Of a stretch of 6,058 nucleotides of DNA, positions 1 through 4,737 are shown one piece after another. Positions within the stretch are counted from its first letter, which is position 1, and each line of letters starts with the position of its first letter. Source of the DNA: Verrucomicrobiales bacterium (lineage in GTDB: Bacteria; Verrucomicrobiota; Verrucomicrobiia; Limisphaerales; Palsa-1400); NCBI GenBank assembly GCA_028293405.1, contig JAQGOW010000629.1:1-6058 (forward strand), in the 5' to 3' direction. Below the pieces are notes generated by a model. The model was given only the letters and a program-made list of their open reading frames with translations. It was not told the origin of the DNA and did not search any database. A program made the position numbers and the translations under genes.

Positions 1-9
1 GTTCCCAAA

Positions 10-207
10 TTACAGGTCAGCGTAGCGTGCGCTGAGCATGGCGGAGAAGCGAGCCGCTTTCATTTTGCGGCGTTTCCTTTCGCTGGGCTTCTCGAAGGTG
101 CGATGAGTCCGCACCGCTTGGAGAGTGCCTTCGCGGTCGACTTTCTTTTTCAAGCGTCGGAGCGCTCTGTCGACAGGTTCGCCTTTTTTAAGTCTGATCT
201 CGGTCAA
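10..207 (-). CDS. rpsU: Small ribosomal subunit protein bS21
   Basis: This 65-residue protein is recognisable as bS21, a small-subunit ribosomal protein that sits near the mRNA exit/anti-Shine-Dalgarno region and assists translation initiation. The family signature is clear: a KGEPVDRALRRLKKKV stretch at residues 8-23 (family form KGE-x-x-DRALRRFKRKV), then GTL, an EKPSERKRRK segment at 39-48, and a very basic C-terminal helix. The length is normal for the family (about 58-71). The start is TTG at 207-205: an in-frame TGA lies only three codons upstream, there is no ATG, and a good Shine-Dalgarno (AGAGAGGAAG, 226-217) precedes it at suitable spacing. The stop is TAA at 12-10. It is transcribed away from the phosphoacceptor-like gene at 390. 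Identification is near certain; the TTG start is very likely, although an ATT two codons upstream cannot be formally excluded. Confidence 0.97.
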   Translation of the reverse strand: MTEIRLKKGEPVDRALRRLKKKVDREGTLQAVRTHRTFEKPSERKRRKMKAARFSAMLSARYADL

Positions 208-216
208 AAAAATTCA

Positions 217-226
217 CTTCCTCTCT
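217..226 (-). promoter_or_regulatory. Shine-Dalgarno of rpsU
   Basis: On the minus strand this reads AGAGAGGAAG and ends 9 nt before the TTG start of rpsU. It is one of only two clear Shine-Dalgarno sequences in the window and it decides the start codon, because no ATG is available between the upstream stop and the conserved N-terminus. A CTTC lies just upstream (+ strand GAAG at 227-230) and could pair weakly with the GAAG end of this site. Confidence 0.75.
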
Positions 227-235
227 GAAGTTTAT

Positions 236-256
236 GCCGAGCCACCACGGCTGGGC
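236..256 (-). other. Hairpin in the rpsU leader
   Basis: The minus strand reads GCC-C-AGCC-GTGGT-GGCT-C-GGC. This is a near-perfect 21-nt inverted repeat with 3 + 4 base pairs around a single C/C mismatch and a 5-nt loop. It lies 9 nt upstream of the rpsU Shine-Dalgarno, and downstream of the predicted transcription start if the promoter at 272-300 is used, so it would be in the 5' leader of the mRNA. It has no T-run and is not a terminator. It could be a leader control element or mRNA stabiliser, or chance structure. Confidence 0.4.
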
Positions 257-271
257 ATTTCGCGAGGGGGC

Positions 272-300
272 AGGGTAAGTGCATGTAGCGCAGGTGTCAA
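272..300 (-). promoter_or_regulatory. Candidate sigma70-type promoter for rpsU
   Basis: On the minus strand a perfect -35 hexamer TTGACA (300-295) is followed by a 17-nt spacer and a -10-like TACCCT (277-272). The -10 keeps the important first T-A and last T, but matches TATAAT at only 3 of 6 positions. Transcription would begin near position 265, giving rpsU a leader of about 58 nt. The perfect -35 and ideal spacing support it; the weak -10 limits confidence. Confidence 0.45.
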
Positions 301-348
301 CGTGCAAAACGCCTGGACGGTAACTCGATTGTTTCCGACCTAAATGCC

Positions 349-378
349 TTGCGCCGACTGTCGGTTCGCCGCTATCGT
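349..378 (+). promoter_or_regulatory. Weak candidate promoter for the gene at 390
   Basis: TTGCGC (349-354) and TATCGT (373-378) are separated by 18 nt. If used, transcription would start about 5 nt before the ATG at 390, giving an almost leaderless mRNA and fitting the absence of a Shine-Dalgarno there. The spacer holds a small perfect inverted repeat, CCGAC-T-GTCGG (354-364), that could be an operator. Both hexamers are weak matches, so this is only a suggestion. Confidence 0.2.
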
Positions 379-389
379 AACAGCACCTG

Positions 390-644
390 ATGCAGATTCC
401 ACAAACGCCGACAACTCTAACCCCTGGGCAGATCGAGGAGCTTAACCAGAAGCTCTCACACATGCGGCATGAGATTAATAACCAGCTCTCGCTCGTAGTA
501 GCGGCGTTGGAACTAATTCGTTTTAAACCAGATAGCCGCGATAAGATGCTGAACACTATTTCAGAGCAGCCGAATAAGATTATCGCGGAGATGCAGAATT
601 TTTCTTCGCAATTCGAACAGGCGCTGGGCATTAAGCGGGATTAA
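390..644 (+). CDS. Orphan histidine-kinase phosphoacceptor (DHp)-like small protein
   Basis: This is an 84-residue cytoplasmic protein with no signal peptide or membrane segment. Residues 12-44 form a predicted long helix carrying MRHEINNQLSLV, which closely resembles the H-box of sensor histidine kinases (H-[ED]-[IL]-x-N-x-L); H27 would be the phosphorylatable histidine. After a short link (KPDSRD), a second helix (residues 51-79, with P61 inside) completes a helical hairpin like a DHp domain. The protein ends there, with none of the N, G1 or G2 boxes of an ATPase domain. The ATG at 390 is preferred because TAA at 378-380 closes the frame and only a CTG lies between; no Shine-Dalgarno is seen. 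By family analogy it could be a phosphotransfer protein (compare Spo0B or HPt proteins), a dimerisation partner of a kinase, or a degenerate remnant. The real gene status is supported by H-box conservation; the function is inference. Confidence 0.75.
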   Translation: MQIPQTPTTLTPGQIEELNQKLSHMRHEINNQLSLVVAALELIRFKPDSRDKMLNTISEQPNKIIAEMQNFSSQFEQALGIKRD

Positions 645-669
645 GTTCTCGACCCGTCCACCGTATTAT
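641..669 (+). promoter_or_regulatory. Candidate promoter for the secreted protein at 739
   Basis: TTAAGT (641-646, overlapping the stop codon of the preceding gene) and TATTAT (664-669, 5 of 6 to TATAAT) are separated by 17 nt. Transcription from about 676 would place the whole hairpin at 703-734 in the leader. The -35 is poor, so the gene may instead be read through from 390. Confidence 0.3.
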
Positions 670-702
670 CAAACGTAACTTTCTTTGTTAGGCATTCGTC
701 TG

Positions 703-734
703 TTCTTTTACCGGTGGTTGAACCGGTTAAGGAA
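703..734 (+). promoter_or_regulatory. Leader hairpin that buries the Shine-Dalgarno
   Basis: Arms 703-715 (TTCTTTTACCGGT) and 722-734 (ACCGGTTAAGGAA, read with its leading A at 722) pair in 12 of 13 positions around the 6-nt loop GGTTGA: 11 Watson-Crick pairs, one G-U at 706/731 and one T/T mismatch at 709/728. The 3' arm contains the complete Shine-Dalgarno AAGGAA (729-734), which is the site that defines the ATG at 739. When folded, the ribosome site is paired with a U-rich strand, an arrangement like that of RNA thermometers and other translational switches. The pairing is seen directly; the regulatory role is inferred. Confidence 0.5.
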
Positions 735-738
735 ACAT

Positions 739-1233
739 ATGAAAAAGTTTAATTTGATGGCCGTTGTAACCGGTCTTCTCCTCTTGAGTTCTCCCGCTGC
801 TTTGTTCGCGGACGACGCGACCGACACCAAACCTACGGATAAACCTAATGCTGAGTTGCGCGAAAAGTTGCGCAATATGACTCCGGAAGAGCGCAAGGAA
901 TGGGCTAAGGAGCATCCGGAAGCAGCCAAGAAAATCCAGGCGAATCGTGGCAATTTTGAAAAAAACAAAGCCGTCCTGGAACGCGCTGGTTTGAAGCCTG
1001 ATGACATTAAGGATCTACCACCGGCGGAACGTCGCGCGAAAGTCAAAGAAGTGATCGATACTCGCGTCGGTGACCTGGAAAAGAAAAAGAGCGGCGGCAC
1101 CGCTTTGACTGAACAGGAACAGTCAGACCTGGATTCGCTCAACCAATTAAAAGGCATGGTTGATCGCCAGGGCCAACAACGCGGAATTCGCCAACCGAAG
1201 GCGCAAAAGCCATCGGGCGAAGACACGAAGTAA
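739..1233 (+). CDS. Small secreted charged helical protein of unknown function
   Basis: This 164-residue protein has a clear Sec signal peptide: MKK, then a hydrophobic stretch at residues 5-23, with likely cleavage after A24 (LFA/DD). The mature part is very rich in Lys, Glu, Asp and Arg, low in aromatics, and probably helical. It contains NMTPEERKEW (46-55), LPPAERR (93-99) and LTEQEQ (123-128). The repeated [LM]-[TP]-P-x-E-R style recalls the LTxxQ-like pattern of small periplasmic chaperone-like proteins such as Spy/CpxP, but that resemblance is weak and I assign no function. The ATG at 739 is chosen over upstream non-ATG starts (the frame is open from 685) because it begins the signal peptide and has AAGGAA 4 nt upstream. 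The gene follows the orphan phosphoacceptor gene by 94 bp and ends at a strong terminator. Its Shine-Dalgarno is hidden in a hairpin, suggesting translational control. Confidence 0.85.
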   Translation: MKKFNLMAVVTGLLLLSSPAALFADDATDTKPTDKPNAELREKLRNMTPEERKEWAKEHPEAAKKIQANRGNFEKNKAVLERAGLKPDDIKDLPPAERRAKVKEVIDTRVGDLEKKKSGGTALTEQEQSDLDSLNQLKGMVDRQGQQRGIRQPKAQKPSGEDTK

Positions 1234-1263
1234 TTTTGCTTTAACTCTACTGCACTAACGGAG

Positions 1264-1292
1264 AAGCCACCGCAGCAATGCGGTGGCTTTTT
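1264..1292 (+). terminator. Rho-independent terminator after the secreted protein
   Basis: A perfect 11-bp stem, AAGCCACCGCA (1264-1274) with TGCGGTGGCTT (1279-1289), closes a GCAA loop (a GNRA tetraloop) and runs into TTTTT (1288-1292). It lies 30 nt after the stop codon at 1233. Read on the minus strand the stem is followed by TTCTCCGTT rather than a T-run, so it mainly serves the plus-strand gene, although it may partly stop the converging cupin transcript. Confidence 0.9.
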
Positions 1293-1300
1293 CGTGTGAC

Positions 1301-1315
1301 TAACCGAAACGGTTA
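1301..1315. repeat. Short perfect inverted repeat just past the cupin stop codon
   Basis: TAACCG-AAA-CGGTTA has 6-bp arms and a 3-nt loop. It lies 4 nt beyond the cupin stop codon (1322-1320) and 8 nt beyond the plus-strand terminator. No T-run follows on the minus strand, so on its own it is not a canonical terminator. It may add 3'-end structure to the cupin mRNA. Confidence 0.35.
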
Positions 1316-1319
1316 ACGA

Positions 1320-1799
1320 CTATTCTTCGCCATCGAAGTAATCAATTTTCTCCGAGCGGATGAGTTGGCGTTCCGGCGAACGGACGAGCCATTTGTTGCT
1401 ATCAGGATAGTAACACGATTCGCCGACGGGATTGTCGGCGACGACAAATAACACGAGATCTTCAGTGCCGTTGTTGCACAATTGGTGTGGTTCGCCCGGA
1501 CCGAAGATAAATGCGTCACCGGCTTCGATTGCGTCGGTGCCGTCTTTGTGGCGCACGGTGCCTTTGCCGGAAATCACCTGGTAAAATTCCCATTGTGCGC
1601 TGTGCGAATGATAAGGACAGGGCGTGTGACCGGGAGCGATGCGCGCGATTTCGACGTCGAACGGATGGCGTTCGTTCAGGTCGGTGGACAACGGTTTGCG
1701 TCCGAGCGCAATTGAAACTTCCTTGCCGCTGCCGTTGAATTTTCCTTTAGGCGAGGACCATGTTTCGTTCGGGACATCTCGCAGGTTCACTTTGCGCAT
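1320..1799 (-). CDS. Cupin-domain protein
   Basis: This 159-residue cytoplasmic protein has a single small beta-barrel cupin domain at about residues 45-125. Cupin motif 1 is visible as G57, H64-x-H66, E71 and G78 (PYHSHSAQWEFYQVISGKG), and motif 2 as G94, P101-G102, H105 and N109 (FGPGEPHQLCNN). H64, H66, E71 and H105 are the expected metal ligands, so the site looks intact for a divalent metal. Single-domain cupins of this type include sugar isomerases, dioxygenases and small-molecule sensors; the sequence does not say which. ATG at 1799 starts a plausible N-terminus (MRKVNLRDVP), but no Shine-Dalgarno is seen. It lies 49 bp downstream of the toroid gene on the same strand, so co-transcription is likely. 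The C-terminal 30 residues extend beyond the barrel and are charged. The family call is firm; the substrate is unknown. Confidence 0.9.
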   Translation of the reverse strand: MRKVNLRDVPNETWSSPKGKFNGSGKEVSIALGRKPLSTDLNERHPFDVEIARIAPGHTPCPYHSHSAQWEFYQVISGKGTVRHKDGTDAIEAGDAFIFGPGEPHQLCNNGTEDLVLFVVADNPVGESCYYPDSNKWLVRSPERQLIRSEKIDYFDGEE

Positions 1800-1809
1800 G
1801 GCCGAATTT

Positions 1810-1840
1810 GGACAGAGGCGCTTGCGATTGGCAAGTGTCC
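1810..1840 (-). other. Intergenic stem-loop between the toroid and cupin genes
   Basis: On the minus strand GGACA-CTTGC (1840-1831), loop CAATC, GCAAG (1825-1821), a 6-nt bulge, then TGTCC (1814-1810) can form a 5 + 5 bp stem. It starts 8 nt after the toroid stop codon and ends 10 nt before the cupin ATG. There is no T-run, so it is not a standard terminator. It could modulate cupin translation or protect an mRNA end. Confidence 0.35.
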
Positions 1841-1848
1841 GCTTTTAT

Positions 1849-2994
1849 TTACAATCCCCGATAGATCATCTCGAGCGTGATTACAGAATAGGCGGTGACG
1901 AGCGCGGGATCTTTCTCCCACCAACGACCGGCGTCGTTTTGCCAGGAGCCGTCGGCTTTTTGAAGATCAATGAGTTTTGTCGCGACGGCTTTGCGCCAGT
2001 TGACGGTTTTGCCGTTGGCGAGAGTAAGTTCGTCGACGTTGCAAATGGTCAGGCCTTTGGTCATGAGATGGAGATAGTAGTAGAGACCTTGTTGGCCCAT
2101 CGCGGGATTTTCGTCGACGGTCCAGTTATTCTTCAGCCAATCCATGACGGCGGCGACGCGCGGGTCGTCCTGCTTGAGGTCTGCATATATATAACTGAGC
2201 AGGCCGGCGTAACTGATGGAACCATAGGAGCGCAAAGCGACGCGGCCATCGGCGTTTGTTTCGGAGCCGGCTTTGCTTTCGCCGGGTGTGTAGACGAAAC
2301 CGCCTTTGTCTTTTGCCGCGTCGGAAACCCACGGCTCTTTGTTGTAGGCAGGGAGGTTTTGGCAACTCTGAACGAAATGGATTACGGCGGGCCAGTTGAG
2401 GTCGTTGGTGGAATTGGGTTTGTCGTGGTCGAGATGTTTTGTGTAATACAGCGCTTCCAACGCGGTGAGCGTGTTGTTCATGTCGGAGTGGTCGTGCTTG
2501 TCTCCGTAACCGACGCCGCCGTCGTAAGGGGAATCGATTTTGCCTTTTGTGTTCAGGTCGATTTGCTGGCCGTTGAGCCAGGCGCGCGCGCGGCGGAGGA
2601 CGTCGTTGTATCGGGCGTCTTTTGCAGTGACGAGGGCCATCATGCAAATGGAGGTGTTGTAATTTTCCAATTCGCGCGCGTAGATGGCGCCGTCGGGTTT
2701 GACGTTGGAGAGGATGAATTTATAGCCGTTGCGAATGGCTGGAGTCGGGCTGCGTTGGAATCGGGCAGTCGGTTCGCCCATGTAAGCTTCCAGCGCGAGC
2801 GCGGTGACGGCGGGGTGATCGGGCGTTGACCAGCAGCCGTTTGTTTTTTGATTTGCGGTGAGGCAATCGAGGCCTTTGTCGATGGCGTGCTTCACTTCGT
2901 TAGCGAAGGAGATGTCGTGTTTCTGCGGAACGGCTGCGTCAGCGCCAATGCAGCACAATATTGCCAACGCAATCACTATTCGTCTCGCCATCAT
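1849..2994 (-). CDS. Secreted prenyltransferase/squalene-oxidase repeat (alpha-toroid) protein
   Basis: This 381-residue exported protein has a signal peptide at residues 1-20 (MMARR, hydrophobic IVIALAILCCIG, cleavage near ADA/AV). The rest is built from about six degenerate repeats of the terpenoid-cyclase/prenyltransferase type. Each begins with a glycine-rich turn and continues into a helix with Tyr/Thr/Ala-Leu: near G53-W55, D101-G102, D158-G163, G231-G232, G300-G303 and D348-W351 (ADGSWQ, then WWEKDPALVTAYSVITLEM). This predicts an alpha/alpha6 toroid. The DxDD acid motif of squalene-hopene cyclases is absent, and I see no set of prenyltransferase zinc ligands, so a cyclase or transferase activity is not supported. 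A secreted binding or scaffold role is possible, but this is inference. ATG 2994 and ATG 2991 are both possible starts; the open frame continues far upstream only because it runs antisense through the GH10-like gene. The cupin follows after 49 bp. Confidence 0.9.
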   Translation of the reverse strand: MMARRIVIALAILCCIGADAAVPQKHDISFANEVKHAIDKGLDCLTANQKTNGCWSTPDHPAVTALALEAYMGEPTARFQRSPTPAIRNGYKFILSNVKPDGAIYARELENYNTSICMMALVTAKDARYNDVLRRARAWLNGQQIDLNTKGKIDSPYDGGVGYGDKHDHSDMNNTLTALEALYYTKHLDHDKPNSTNDLNWPAVIHFVQSCQNLPAYNKEPWVSDAAKDKGGFVYTPGESKAGSETNADGRVALRSYGSISYAGLLSYIYADLKQDDPRVAAVMDWLKNNWTVDENPAMGQQGLYYYLHLMTKGLTICNVDELTLANGKTVNWRKAVATKLIDLQKADGSWQNDAGRWWEKDPALVTAYSVITLEMIYRGL

Positions 2995-3105
2995 TGAGTC
3001 AGTTTTCCACAACCGTCGCGGGCCGCAAGGACGTGCTTTGGCAGCGATGTAGCAAATTGCAAAGAGCGATTGCTGCAGCGGTTGGCGCGTCATATCGTTT
3101 CGGCG
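2995..3105. other. Divergent intergenic region between toroid and GH10-like genes
   Basis: This 111-bp gap must hold the starts of transcription for both flanking units, but I find no convincing -35/-10 pair in either direction. It contains GCAAATTGC (3052-3060) and a longer imperfect inverted repeat, GCAGCGAT (3041-3048) with ATTGCTGC (3069-3076), 7 of 8 matched. These are plausible binding sites for a shared regulator, at low certainty. Confidence 0.25.
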
Positions 3106-4689
3106 ATGAAGTTTTCGAGTGTTACTTCGCGCCGGCAATTCCTTGCGCAAGCGGCGGCAGCAGCTGCGGTGTCGTGTGTGCCTGCGGCCGGTGGCCAAAG
3201 TATTTCCACGAGCGAGCCATCGACGATTCGCGTTTTGTTGCACGAAGCCGATGGCAAGCCGCTCGACCGCGAGCGGGCCAAGCGTTTGCACGCACGCGAT
3301 TTGTCGAACGATCCTTTGCCGCAAAAACTTCACGAAGCGGAAGGGCGTGCGCGCATTGAGCTCGCGAAGGAGCCGATTCAGTTGAGTTGCCAAATCAGTG
3401 TTCCCGGTTTTGGCGAGGTCTATTGTTATGCGGACAATGACGGCAAGGGCTACACGAAACCGGCCAATGTTGAATTCGTTGTTGAAGCGGCGAAGACGCG
3501 ATTGCGTCGTGTTCGCGAATATTATGCACAAGTAAAACACGGGATCGCGACTGATCCTGACGTCGAAAAACACCTCGAAGGGGCGGCGCGGCCGATTCCC
3601 AATAAGTCTGGGCCCGCGCAGATTGCAGCGGCCAACCAAGCGTTGGCGCATGGATTGCATGCTGGTGAACGCCTTTCGTTGTTGTCGGCGCGCGCGCGTA
3701 TTTCACGAATGCCGGAACCACGTCGGAATTTTTTATTTGGCGCACCAGGTTACGGGTGGCAACGCGGCGGCGAATACGAAAAGCGTTTTCTCGAATTATT
3801 CAATTTCGCGGTGACGAGTTGGTATACTTGGAAGAACGAAGAACCAGTCTCGCAACGCATCGATTACACCCGTTTTGATCAGTCGCTCAACTGGTGCGAA
3901 CAACACAAGATTACGCCAAAAGGTTTTGGTTATTGCTACATGACTCGCGGTGCGACGCCCGAATGGATTCGCTCGTGGCCATTCGAGAAAGTTTTGCCGG
4001 AATACAAACGCGTCGTCCGCCAAACCATGCAGCGGTACGACGGACGTCTGCCTTATGTTGAAGTCATCAACGAAGCGCATGATAAAGCCAATTTGTTCCG
4101 CCTCTCGCACAAACAGATTGTGGAAATCACGCGCGAAGTCCTGCGTTCCGCCCGTGAAGGTTCGGCGAAGGTAAAACGGCAGATCAATAATTGTTGTTTG
4201 TGGGCCGAATACGGCGCGCGATCGAACGAGGATGGTTCCCGCCGTTGGTCGCCATATCGCTACCTCAAAGATTGTGTCTCCGGCGGTGGTGAATTCGAAG
4301 CGATCGGGCTGCAACTTTATTACCCGCGCAATGATATCTTTGAGATCGAACGCATGCTCGAACGGTTCAAATCATTCAACAAACCGCTCCATATCAGCGA
4401 AATTTCCTGCAACTCCGCACCGGGTATCGACGCGACGAGCATGCGACCAAAGGAAGTTGTTCCCGGTTGGCACGGACCGTGGACGGAGACAATGCAGGCG
4501 GACTGGTTGGAATCGATTTACACGATTTGTTACAGCAAGCCGGAGTTTGAGGCGGTTGGTTATTGGGACATTGCGGATTACGGTGGGCATTTCTGGCCGA
4601 ACGGCGGGTTGTTGCACAAGGATTTTACCCCGAAGGAAAGTTTTGGACGGCTTCTGAACCTGCAGAAGGCGTGGGGATTCAAAGCGTGA
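3106..4689 (+). CDS. Tat-exported GH10-like glycoside hydrolase (divergent endo-xylanase family)
   Basis: This 527-residue protein opens with a twin-arginine signal, SRRQFL at residues 8-13, followed by an alanine-rich hydrophobic stretch to about 27. A C24 could be a poor lipobox. Residues about 38-130 look like a small beta-sandwich accessory domain, then a helical linker to 200. The catalytic (beta/alpha)8 barrel spans about 205-525. VEVINEAHD carries the predicted acid/base E323 (N322 before it, as in clan GH-A), and LHISEIS carries the predicted nucleophile E432, with a spacing of 109 normal for GH10. GLQLYYP (401-407) and GYWDIAD (485-491) match later GH10 strands. The canonical xylanase stretches TxENxMKW and KGHTLVWH are altered to TSWYTWKNE and KGFGYCYMT, so the substrate may not be plain xylan. 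ATG 3106 is chosen because it gives the Tat signal; TTG 3070 only extends it. No Shine-Dalgarno is seen. The beta-helix gene follows after 48 bp. Another clan GH-A family is the main alternative. Confidence 0.85.
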   Translation: MKFSSVTSRRQFLAQAAAAAAVSCVPAAGGQSISTSEPSTIRVLLHEADGKPLDRERAKRLHARDLSNDPLPQKLHEAEGRARIELAKEPIQLSCQISVPGFGEVYCYADNDGKGYTKPANVEFVVEAAKTRLRRVREYYAQVKHGIATDPDVEKHLEGAARPIPNKSGPAQIAAANQALAHGLHAGERLSLLSARARISRMPEPRRNFLFGAPGYGWQRGGEYEKRFLELFNFAVTSWYTWKNEEPVSQRIDYTRFDQSLNWCEQHKITPKGFGYCYMTRGATPEWIRSWPFEKVLPEYKRVVRQTMQRYDGRLPYVEVINEAHDKANLFRLSHKQIVEITREVLRSAREGSAKVKRQINNCCLWAEYGARSNEDGSRRWSPYRYLKDCVSGGGEFEAIGLQLYYPRNDIFEIERMLERFKSFNKPLHISEISCNSAPGIDATSMRPKEVVPGWHGPWTETMQADWLESIYTICYSKPEFEAVGYWDIADYGGHFWPNGGLLHKDFTPKESFGRLLNLQKAWGFKA

Positions 4690-4700
4690 TTTGCGCAAAT
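4689..4700. repeat. Perfect 12-bp palindrome, possible operator
   Basis: ATTTGCGCAAAT is its own reverse complement and has a central CG. It overlaps the last base of the GH10-like stop codon and lies 37 bp before the next start. Palindromes with a central CpG are typical of LacI-family operators, which often control sugar-use genes. The half-site GCAAAT recurs at 3052-3057 upstream of the GH10-like gene. The palindrome is seen; the operator role is inferred. Confidence 0.3.
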
Positions 4701-4737
4701 ATTCCGAAGAAAACGGCCGCTGGAACATCTAATCATC

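Noticed and set aside
188..631. A 147-codon minus-strand open frame
   Set aside because: It is antisense to the H-box protein and overlaps the rpsU start and leader; the product has no recognisable domain.
685..738. Earlier non-ATG starts for the secreted protein
   Set aside because: They would put an arginine-rich segment ahead of a good signal peptide and lie inside the leader hairpin; ATG 739 has its own Shine-Dalgarno.
708..1226. A 172-codon minus-strand open frame
   Set aside because: It is the antisense shadow of the secreted protein, which has a signal peptide, Shine-Dalgarno and terminator.
2581..2600. GCGCGCGCGG run as a repeat or Z-DNA-like element
   Set aside because: It is ordinary Ala/Arg codon composition within the toroid coding sequence.
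1639..2829. A 396-codon plus-strand open frame
   Set aside because: It lies opposite the toroid and cupin genes, whose proteins have clear family motifs; its Val/Gly-rich product has none.
1849..2994. Identity as a squalene-hopene cyclase
   Set aside because: The repeats fit the fold, but the DxDD motif is missing, the protein is much shorter than the usual 600-plus residues, and it has a signal peptide.
2995..3660. A 222-codon N-terminal extension of the toroid gene reading frame on the minus strand
   Set aside because: It runs antisense through the GH10-like gene, has a basic low-complexity composition unlike a domain, and the signal peptide begins at 2994.
3796..4314. A 172-codon minus-strand open frame
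   Set aside because: It is antisense to the catalytic barrel of the GH10-like gene, including the acid/base region.
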